A DNA stretch of 60,037 bases from an uncultured Odoribacter sp. (lineage in GTDB: Bacteria > Bacteroidota > Bacteroidia > Bacteroidales > Marinifilaceae). Numbering within the stretch: position 1 is the stretch's first letter; every line of letters begins with the position of its first letter. Shown piece by piece: positions 53,485 through 60,037 of the stretch. The notes under the pieces were generated by a model, which worked only from the letters and a program-made list of their open reading frames with translations, searched no databases and was not told the DNA's origin. A program made the position numbers and the translations under genes. The stretch is taken from NCBI GenBank assembly GCA_910589025.1, contig CAJURM010000017.1:1-60037 (forward strand), in the 5' to 3' direction.

Positions 53485-53648
53485 GTCTGCATTCGTGCTG
53501 AAAGAGGGATTCTTATAATTTATCTTTTTCCTTTCTTCTTAACGTAATGAAAATGTCTCATGTTTTTTGCTTTATAAAAGTGTACGTTCTTTTTAGAATC
53601 GAAAAAAGAAAGTTAGTGTAATGTTGTGTTCGTTTTTGTTTTCAAAAA

Positions 53649-54056
53649 TTATTGTGGAATTTTAATAATCCATCCGCTTTCCATTATAAAGGAGTTTACT
53701 CCGCCTTTTAAAGTACTATGAAAGGAATTGGATAATCCGTTTAATTTGTGGCCGGATTTGTTAATTGTTACAATAAATTCGTATTCCTTTTCGATTTCAG
53801 CATGGGATATAAGGCTGGCTAAATAATACTGGTCATTTGTTATCCATTGGGAGAAGCTGGCTTCCCACCAGTCTTCCTCTGAACTTTTCTGAATCATTTT
53901 ACATTTAAAGTCTTCAGGGAGTAATCCGTACTTTAAGGGGGATTCCAAGGCTTGTGTATATTCATTTTCAATACTAACCTGAACTGCAATTGTAATTTGA
54001 GAAAAAGCGTATAGGCTTAAAATATTGATTAAGCATAAAAGAAATAGTTTTTTCAT
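53649..54056 (-). CDS. Secreted protein of unknown function (135 aa)
   Basis: A signal peptide (residues 1-19, A-F-S-Q end) is followed by a beta-rich mature domain with two adjacent Trp residues. No family is recognised. It stands alone between the YoeB locus and the tandem lipoproteins. Confidence 0.65.
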   Translation of the reverse strand: MKKLFLLCLINILSLYAFSQITIAVQVSIENEYTQALESPLKYGLLPEDFKCKMIQKSSEEDWWEASFSQWITNDQYYLASLISHAEIEKEYEFIVTINKSGHKLNGLSNSFHSTLKGGVNSFIMESGWIIKIPQ

Positions 54057-54211
54057 GGAAGTGTATTTAAAATTTCATATATCAAAATTAAATAAAATTA
54101 AGGGATTTACAAAACATTTATTTCTTCCTGACGTTCTTCCTTCCTCCTCTCCCCTCTTACTTTCGGAAAAATGGGTTTTATGGTGTTTTTGTATTAAATG
54201 TGTATTACATA

Positions 54212-54242
54212 CTTGTAAATACAAAAATACTTATTAACTTTG
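54212..54242 (+). promoter_or_regulatory. Promoter of the tandem lipoproteins
   Basis: CTTG (54212-54215), a 19-bp spacer and TAACTTTG (54235-54242), 74 bp before the ATG at 54316. Confidence 0.55.
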
Positions 54243-54315
54243 TATATCGGAATTTAAGACAGGGTGTATATTGTGTTTTCTTATTAAGTAGTTGTTTATT
54301 TCAATTGTATATTTT

Positions 54316-55647
54316 ATGAAGAAATTAAAAAGAAATTTCCTGATGTTTTTTCCTTTTTTGCTTACGTGTTGTTTTTTCTCTTGTTCGGATGATAATGGTA
54401 AGGATGGTCCAGAGCCAGTGAATCCCGGAGAACTTGTTTTGACAGTTGATGATGCTCCTTCTCGCGTGAAGGTGGGAACGACAGCAGAGTTTACGTTGAA
54501 AGCTGTTCAGGATGGCCGAACTGATGCCTTTCCTTTGAGGATAGATACCGTTGGTCATTTTTCCCTGACATTGAACAACATTTCTTATAAGAGTGTGAGT
54601 TCCTTGAATCCCGATGCGGATGTGTTGGTGAAGTTCACGCCATTGTCGGTTGGAGAGAATAGGATAACGTTTAATCTGACGGGGAGTGACAGTAAGAAAC
54701 TGAGTAAGGTAGTATCCATCACGTCCTTTCTTCCTGAGGTTTCGATGTCGTTCTCTTCCGTTGGTGACAGTGTAAGTGTAAAGGATGTGACGGAATTTAC
54801 TTTTACCGTCGATGGAGATGACGGAGAAGAGTATGAAGTTCGGATAGATACGGTGGTTCCGGAGTTTAAGTTGAGATTGACGGACCATGATGGCTATTAT
54901 ACGGAAACCTTTCTTCGTCGTGGAGTGGATTTAATGGTAAACGGAGCCTCTTTTCCAGATGTATTGACTGTAAAGTCAGGAGAGGTTAATACTTTATCTT
55001 TTTCTAATCCTCAGAGTATCGGTGATTATCATATATTGTTTACGGTCACGGATAAGTATGGCAATGGTAAGGAATATGAGAAGGTAATTCGGGCATATTC
55101 CCCTGAAAAGATAGTGATAGACTTTTTGGAAGTGGACCCTTATATTGAGTTGGGATTTGGCTGGGAGCCTGAACTTTATTATGCGAAATTGAATGAGCAT
55201 TTTGATTACTATTCTCTTCCCTCTTATTTTGACGGTAAGCATGTGGATACGATTTATACGGTAGAGGAAGATATGGTAGGTCATCCTGGCGAGACTACGA
55301 TACCCGGTCGTGGGATGATAGTTTATATCGGTCAGGGGGAAGAACCGGAATTGTTTATAAAGGATATAAGTTTTAATGATAGGTTGATGTTGACTCCTCA
55401 ATGGGACAATAGGGATAATTCTCCATTGCAGAAGACGGGTTTACATGCATTGGTTTTTAGGACTAATCCGGCGGATAATAATCCGGGTACGCAGACCTAT
55501 ACATTGACGATAGCGGATAAATGGGGAAAGACTTTGTCTAAGACTTTGACGATAATCGCCCTTCCTTATGGCAGTGAAATGCCTTATCCTGATGATGTAT
55601 GGCGTCGTCGTTATGACTGGACTACCCATGTGGACCCGGTGAAATAG
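54316..55647 (+). CDS. Surface lipoprotein with TraQ-like Ig domains, copy A
   Basis: 443 residues from the ATG at 54316. The lipobox ends at Cys23, followed by Ser-Asp-Asp. Two or three Ig-like units in the N-terminal 290 residues have the L-M-V-N-G-x-x-F ... V-T-D-K-Y-G-N pattern of the giant proteins at 1080 and 7283. The C-terminal 150 residues differ from the neighbour (F-G-W-E-P-E-L-Y-Y). It is the first of two tandem copies. Confidence 0.8.
   Translation: MKKLKRNFLMFFPFLLTCCFFSCSDDNGKDGPEPVNPGELVLTVDDAPSRVKVGTTAEFTLKAVQDGRTDAFPLRIDTVGHFSLTLNNISYKSVSSLNPDADVLVKFTPLSVGENRITFNLTGSDSKKLSKVVSITSFLPEVSMSFSSVGDSVSVKDVTEFTFTVDGDDGEEYEVRIDTVVPEFKLRLTDHDGYYTETFLRRGVDLMVNGASFPDVLTVKSGEVNTLSFSNPQSIGDYHILFTVTDKYGNGKEYEKVIRAYSPEKIVIDFLEVDPYIELGFGWEPELYYAKLNEHFDYYSLPSYFDGKHVDTIYTVEEDMVGHPGETTIPGRGMIVYIGQGEEPELFIKDISFNDRLMLTPQWDNRDNSPLQKTGLHALVFRTNPADNNPGTQTYTLTIADKWGKTLSKTLTIIALPYGSEMPYPDDVWRRRYDWTTHVDPVK
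54344..55013. repeat. 670-bp tandem duplication, copy A
   Basis: By eye, no differences from 55700-56369 (offset 1356 bp). Identity stops abruptly at the left edge and decays to the right, as after gene conversion. Confidence 0.8.
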
Positions 55648-55689
55648 TGTCAGTGTTTTATTGGTGTTGTTGTTTTTGATGGCAACTTT

Positions 55690-57003
55690 ATGAGAAATCT
55701 GTTTTTTCCTTTTTTGCTTACGTGTTGTTTTTTCTCTTGTTCGGATGATAATGGTAAGGATGGTCCAGAGCCAGTGAATCCCGGAGAACTTGTTTTGACA
55801 GTTGATGATGCTCCTTCTCGCGTGAAGGTGGGAACGACAGCAGAGTTTACGTTGAAAGCTGTTCAGGATGGCCGAACTGATGCCTTTCCTTTGAGGATAG
55901 ATACCGTTGGTCATTTTTCCCTGACATTGAACAACATTTCTTATAAGAGTGTGAGTTCCTTGAATCCCGATGCGGATGTGTTGGTGAAGTTCACGCCATT
56001 GTCGGTTGGAGAGAATAGGATAACGTTTAATCTGACGGGGAGTGACAGTAAGAAACTGAGTAAGGTAGTATCCATCACGTCCTTTCTTCCTGAGGTTTCG
56101 ATGTCGTTCTCTTCCGTTGGTGACAGTGTAAGTGTAAAGGATGTGACGGAATTTACTTTTACCGTCGATGGAGATGACGGAGAAGAGTATGAAGTTCGGA
56201 TAGATACGGTGGTTCCGGAGTTTAAGTTGAGATTGACGGACCATGATGGCTATTATACGGAAACCTTTCTTCGTCGTGGAGTGGATTTAATGGTAAACGG
56301 AGCCTCTTTTCCAGATGTATTGACTGTAAAGTCAGGAGAGGTTAATACTTTATCTTTTTCTAATCCTCAGTGCATCGGTGATTATCATATATTGTTTACG
56401 GTTACGGATAAGTATGGCAATGGTAAGGAATATGAGAAGGTAATTCGGGCATATTCTCCTGAAGAGATAGTGATAGACTTTTTGGAAGTGGACCCTTGGA
56501 TAGAATTGGGATTTGATAAGGATAAGTATTATGAGAGTCTTAATACTCATTTTGATTATCATTCTCTTCCTTCTTATTTTGACGGTAAGCATGTTGACAC
56601 GATTTATACAGTGGAGCAAGATATGGCGGGTCATCCTGGCGAGACTACGATACCTGGTCGTGGGATGATAGTTTATATCGGTCAGGGGGAAGAGCCGGAA
56701 TTGTTTATAAGGGATATAAGTTTTAATGATAGGTTAATATTAAGTCCGAAATGGGATGATGGAAATGGCTATAATAGAAGTTTTCAGAAAACGGGTTTGC
56801 ATGCATTGGATTTAAATACTAATTCGGCAGATAATAATCCGGGAGTGGAAACTTATACATTGACGATAGCGGATAAGTGGGGAAAGACTTCGTCTAAGAC
56901 TTTGACAATAATCGCCCTTCCTTATGGCAGTGAAATGCCTTATCCTGACAATGTGTGGCGTCGTCGTTATGACTGGACTACCCATACCGACCCTATAAAA
57001 TAA
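55690..57003 (+). CDS. Surface lipoprotein with TraQ-like Ig domains, copy B
   Basis: 437 residues; Cys17 is the lipobox cysteine, followed by Ser-Asp-Asp. It is identical to copy A over about 223 codons, then increasingly divergent. The start is shorter (M-R-N-L-F-F) because the duplication begins after the first codons of copy A. It follows copy A by 42 bp and is co-transcribed. Confidence 0.8.
   Translation: MRNLFFPFLLTCCFFSCSDDNGKDGPEPVNPGELVLTVDDAPSRVKVGTTAEFTLKAVQDGRTDAFPLRIDTVGHFSLTLNNISYKSVSSLNPDADVLVKFTPLSVGENRITFNLTGSDSKKLSKVVSITSFLPEVSMSFSSVGDSVSVKDVTEFTFTVDGDDGEEYEVRIDTVVPEFKLRLTDHDGYYTETFLRRGVDLMVNGASFPDVLTVKSGEVNTLSFSNPQCIGDYHILFTVTDKYGNGKEYEKVIRAYSPEEIVIDFLEVDPWIELGFDKDKYYESLNTHFDYHSLPSYFDGKHVDTIYTVEQDMAGHPGETTIPGRGMIVYIGQGEEPELFIRDISFNDRLILSPKWDDGNGYNRSFQKTGLHALDLNTNSADNNPGVETYTLTIADKWGKTSSKTLTIIALPYGSEMPYPDNVWRRRYDWTTHTDPIK
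55700..56369. repeat. 670-bp tandem duplication, copy B
   Basis: Partner of 54344-55013. Beyond it the two genes keep about 80-90% similarity, with several small indels. Confidence 0.8.
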
Positions 57004-57242
57004 AATTACTAGAGATTTATTATATAATATGACGGCATTTTCAAAAGGTTTCAAATGGCGTATATGGAATTTGCATATCCATACGTCATAAACGGCAAAG
57101 AATGACCAATTTGGAAATTATGCTGCTGTATGTCAAATTGGGTGGTAAGTTTGTTTTTGAAAAGGGGGGGGAAATATCGACTTAATTAATATTGATTTGA
57201 TATTGTCTATTATATTGATGAAGTGGAGAAATAACTGATACC

Positions 57243-58067
57243 ATGAAAAAAATTAGTTGGAGATGGTTGATACCCTTAATTGTTATATTATTAGGTGTTA
57301 CGATTATATTGGGTGTTTTTATTTGGTATTTTCATAGGCAAGGAATTTCGGATAGTATATCGGATTGGGCATCTTTTGGTTCATATCTGGGTGGGACATT
57401 GAGTTTTATATCGGTTGTTCTGATGTATTTGATATTTCGGGAACAGATACGGATATCATATAATTCTCAATTTGAATCGGTTTTCTTTAGTATGCTTAAA
57501 ACGTTACGGGAATTAAAAACTGATGTTATTGATAAGGAATTCGGAATGTTAGAGAATAAAATTACTAACCATTTTAGTGTATCGTTTGATGATAAAAATG
57601 ATAATATATTGCCAGACACGATACGATCTATATTTTCGTATTATTTTAATTTACATGTGGATAACAGTCAGATATTTCATTATTTCAGATATTTATATCA
57701 TATTGTTACATATGCGGTGGATAACAAGGTTTTGAAGAAGGAAGATAAGAAAAGGTATATTTCTTTAATACAGGCTCAGATGAGCAATAATGAGTTATTG
57801 GTTACTTTGTTTAATGTAGTGAGTCATAATAATCAAGAATATTTAAAAATGTTAGATGTATATCAGTTTTTTGAGAACCTTCAAAGTATAAATAAACTTG
57901 TGGATAATCTTATTAAAAGAATCTTTAAGGGAACAGAATTTAAGCATTTCAATAATCACTCTATTCCTTCTGTAGAAGAAATGGATTTTGGATATGAAAA
58001 TTATGATAATGAGCAGTTTTATTTAACTTTGGAACGGATAAATAAGGTAAGTAATAAAGCAAAGTAG
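57243..58067 (+). CDS. Putative phage abortive infection protein (putAbiC-like)
   Basis: 274 residues. Two N-terminal membrane helices (about 8-30 and 46-66) bracket W-A-S-F-G-S-Y-L-G-G-T-L-S-F-I-S, the hallmark of the putAbiC family. F-E-S-V-F-F-S-M-L-K and a helical cytoplasmic domain with H-Y-F-R-Y-L-Y-H follow. It is a single AT-rich gene and likely defence cargo. Confidence 0.8.
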   Translation: MKKISWRWLIPLIVILLGVTIILGVFIWYFHRQGISDSISDWASFGSYLGGTLSFISVVLMYLIFREQIRISYNSQFESVFFSMLKTLRELKTDVIDKEFGMLENKITNHFSVSFDDKNDNILPDTIRSIFSYYFNLHVDNSQIFHYFRYLYHIVTYAVDNKVLKKEDKKRYISLIQAQMSNNELLVTLFNVVSHNNQEYLKMLDVYQFFENLQSINKLVDNLIKRIFKGTEFKHFNNHSIPSVEEMDFGYENYDNEQFYLTLERINKVSNKAK

Positions 58068-58349
58068 AGAAAGGAAGGAAAACTGTTATCATGCTTGTCC
58101 AGAACCATTCAGCTATTCTTTAAACATAGGATAAGGTGTGTCTTGATTTTTTTGCTTAGTGGATCACACCCGATATGTTGTAATTTGCTCTTATCAGGTT
58201 TGGCTTGGATTCGGTGACAGTCCTTTTTTGACAATTTGGAGGAGTTGTTTGAGCTATTATTTCCTTTCTTCCTAACGTTTTTCCTCTTTTTACTTTCGGG
58301 AAAAATATATTTTGATTGATGTAGTAGTATTCTCTATAATAGAGATTAA

Positions 58350-59981
58350 TCAATCCTTTTGTATAGGTATAGGTACATTTATTGTATTCGTTTGTTTCTC
58401 TTTTGAATAAGCTCCCCAATCCATAAAAATAGCGCATATACTAAATACTAATCCGATGAATAAACATAGGATGAGAAACTTATGTGCTTTTGTTAGTTGA
58501 AATTTATTCTTATAGCTGACAATAAACCAGATAACAACAGAAAATAGACATAGGGCATAAGCTAATGTAAGCATGAATACAACAGCTTCTTTTAGTGTTT
58601 CAACAGTTTTGAATATTTGCATATTTCCTGCGGCAAATATTACTAAAGCAGCAAAAACAGATAAAATCTGAATGTTGTTTTTTTGGCTTTCCTTAGCTTC
58701 ATTGTGGACTTCTTGTACAAAAGCATGTTCTTTTATAGAAATATGTTTTATTTCTAAAATTGAAGTATAGAGTGAAACCTTTGCTTGTAGATCCTTCAAT
58801 TTTTTCCGGTAGTTTGTAATGTCTATGGGGATTACATAGGCAGAGGCGAGGAAAATATTTAATTTTTCTTTTTCTATGTCTGTTTCTGTACAACAGTCTT
58901 TATATTGTGGTTGGTAGGGTAAAAAGTCATATCGGTCAGCCCATTCAAGATATCTTTCCATGAAGTTAATATTCTCTTGAAATTGATGGAGGGCGGTTCT
59001 TATTTTTGATAAGTCTTTTTCTTGGATAGTATCATTTTTAATTAATTTTTCAATAAATTCGGAATAGCAACATGCAAGCTTATAGAAGGGAAAATAATTT
59101 TTTACATTAGTTCTTAGTTGAATACGTTTTAATTCCTCATATATATCATTAATTTTTTCCAAATTGTATTCATGTAATTTATGGGAATAAAAGAATGATA
59201 CTTTGTTATTATATAAGTAATTGAGTGATATTTTATAGCTATATTCGTCAAATCCACACTCACATTCTTTAAATTGTTCGTCGAAATCATTAATGAGTTT
59301 TTTTATTCCTTCATAATTTTCTTCAACTTTAGAATAATATCGGACACATATAAAATAGTCGGTGAAGTTTAATAACTTTTCCCCATGTTTGCTGTGATAG
59401 TCATTTAGAAAATCATTATTTTCTTCATAGAGGGAAAGAATTATATTTTGAAAAGATGAAAGATAAGTTGTTTTAAATTTATTAGGATTAAACTCTTCAT
59501 CTGTAAAATCGTAAGAGATAACTAAAGAACGAAATAAATCGTCATTATCGTATTTTAATTTGAATTTTACTATAAGTAAAGTACACTTATCTATTAGTAT
59601 TTTACAGGAGGTTTCATCTTTTAGTTCGTGATTTTTTAATTGATATAAGGTATCGACTAACTCTGTTAGGATACGTGGAGTGAGAGATAAATTCTTATCA
59701 ATATGTGTTAGAAGTATGTTGTAACAAAATAATTCATAATATGGATTTAGAGAATTTATATCTGTGTCTTTGAATTTTATTGTGTTATTCTTAAGGTTTG
59801 ATGATAAAAAAGATTTACCAGGTTGAGAAGTCCTAAAATGGAAAGTATGTACACAATATTGGTAATCTTTTAAACTCGCATTTATCAGTCTACAGAAAAA
59901 AGCATCAATATCAGCAGCGATAGCTACACTTTCGGGTATTAAAGTTCGGAGTTCATCAATCAGTAGTTTACATCTCGTTAT
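58350..59981 (-). CDS. C-terminal part of the split membrane effector
   Basis: The frame is open, without any ATG or GTG, from the right-hand 18-bp repeat to the stop at 58350. A TTG at 59162 is the first possible start and is internal. Joined to 54-344 it gives 633 residues. The soluble part is helical. Membrane helices are at about 528-546, 554-580 and 591-615 of the joined protein. A cysteine-rich E-C-E-C-G-F segment and C-C-T-E-T occur in the middle. Partner gene: the Panacea-like protein at 348-905. Confidence 0.75.
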   Translation of the reverse strand: MTRCKLLIDELRTLIPESVAIAADIDAFFCRLINASLKDYQYCVHTFHFRTSQPGKSFLSSNLKNNTIKFKDTDINSLNPYYELFCYNILLTHIDKNLSLTPRILTELVDTLYQLKNHELKDETSCKILIDKCTLLIVKFKLKYDNDDLFRSLVISYDFTDEEFNPNKFKTTYLSSFQNIILSLYEENNDFLNDYHSKHGEKLLNFTDYFICVRYYSKVEENYEGIKKLINDFDEQFKECECGFDEYSYKISLNYLYNNKVSFFYSHKLHEYNLEKINDIYEELKRIQLRTNVKNYFPFYKLACCYSEFIEKLIKNDTIQEKDLSKIRTALHQFQENINFMERYLEWADRYDFLPYQPQYKDCCTETDIEKEKLNIFLASAYVIPIDITNYRKKLKDLQAKVSLYTSILEIKHISIKEHAFVQEVHNEAKESQKNNIQILSVFAALVIFAAGNMQIFKTVETLKEAVVFMLTLAYALCLFSVVIWFIVSYKNKFQLTKAHKFLILCLFIGLVFSICAIFMDWGAYSKEKQTNTINVPIPIQKD

Positions 59982-59983
59982 CT
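59966..59983. repeat. 18-bp terminal direct repeat, right copy
   Basis: Exact match to 59-76. On the minus strand the flanking frame reads G-E-L-H-F-Y-C-E-S-L-D-N-E-M and stops (TAA) inside the repeat, so the repeat would also supply the end of an outside gene, as integration sites often do. Confidence 0.75.
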
Positions 59984-60037
59984 AAAGATTCACAATAGAA
60001 GTGCAATTCTCCGTCGGCATGCCGACGGAGAATAAAG
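59984..60037. other. Right flank outside the repeat, with a perfect palindrome
   Basis: It does not continue the split gene (TAG directly outside the repeat in that frame). Positions 60006-60033 are a perfect 28-bp palindrome with arms attctccgtcggc/gccgacggagaat, terminator-like or an assembly artefact. Confidence 0.5.

Noticed and set aside
54325..54888. Leftward frames opposite the tandem lipoproteins
   Set aside because: Antisense shadows that are duplicated only because the sense genes are.

Overview
The window looks like an accessory replicon of a Bacteroidota (probably Bacteroidales) bacterium. The evidence is a CTnDOT-type tra gene set (TraA/B, E, F, G, I, J, K, M, N, O), Bacteroides-type promoters (-33 TTTG, -7 TAnnTTTG), lipoproteins with Cys-Ser-Asp-Asp after the lipobox, and an Mpi-like serine invertase. 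A Rep_3-type initiator, a ParA-like ATPase and 22-bp iterons point to a plasmid. An 18-bp direct repeat lies near both window ends (59-76 and 59966-59983). Joining the copies restores one 633-residue ORF that the window ends cut in two. The molecule is therefore a 59,907-bp circle, or such a circle integrated at an 18-bp site with about 55 bp of foreign flank on each side.

Layout. (a) 54-905: a Panacea-like antitoxin followed by the N-terminal part of a membrane effector, whose C-terminal part is at 58350-59981. (b) 1080-13316: a leftward operon of two small unknown genes, a KilA-N protein, a 1482-residue Ig-repeat lipoprotein, a BRO-N protein and a 1775-residue Ig-repeat lipoprotein. (c) 13354-14183: a 168-bp segment bounded by 22-bp inverted repeats that carries a promoter, then the Mpi-like invertase; flipping would aim the promoter at the giant-lipoprotein operon. 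(d) 14159-14857: iteron origin copy 1. (e) 14999-18669: cargo with an unknown 367-residue protein, AbiH, a Fic protein lacking the catalytic His, and a duplicated scrap of that fic gene. (f) 18705-24637: TraA/TraB, an AT-rich region with a likely oriT, mobilisation protein, relaxase, an unknown protein and a Toprim protein. (g) 24658-41620: a leftward conjugation operon from the pilin-like genes down to the coupling protein, ending in a large polyvalent protein. Two further BRO/KilA-N cassettes are embedded in it. (h) 41699-47810: rightward accessory genes, including a canonical Fic protein and a second Panacea-like/membrane-effector pair. (i) 47931-51210: rep, a DUF2442 pair, a candidate structured RNA and origin copy 2. 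(j) 51332-58067: a broken AbiE module, a RelB/YoeB-type pair, two tandem near-identical lipoproteins and a putative AbiC-like protein.

The most interesting elements are three. The first is the invertible promoter that appears to phase-vary giant surface lipoproteins on a conjugative plasmid. The second is the pair of paralogous Panacea-like plus C-terminal three-helix effector modules, one of which is cut by the recombination junction. The third is the set of four BRO/KilA-N proteins that share one C-terminal domain but swap DNA-binding heads. The 699-bp origin duplication, 36.2 kb apart, suggests the molecule is a cointegrate. All family names come from recognised motifs and remembered family features; no database search was possible.
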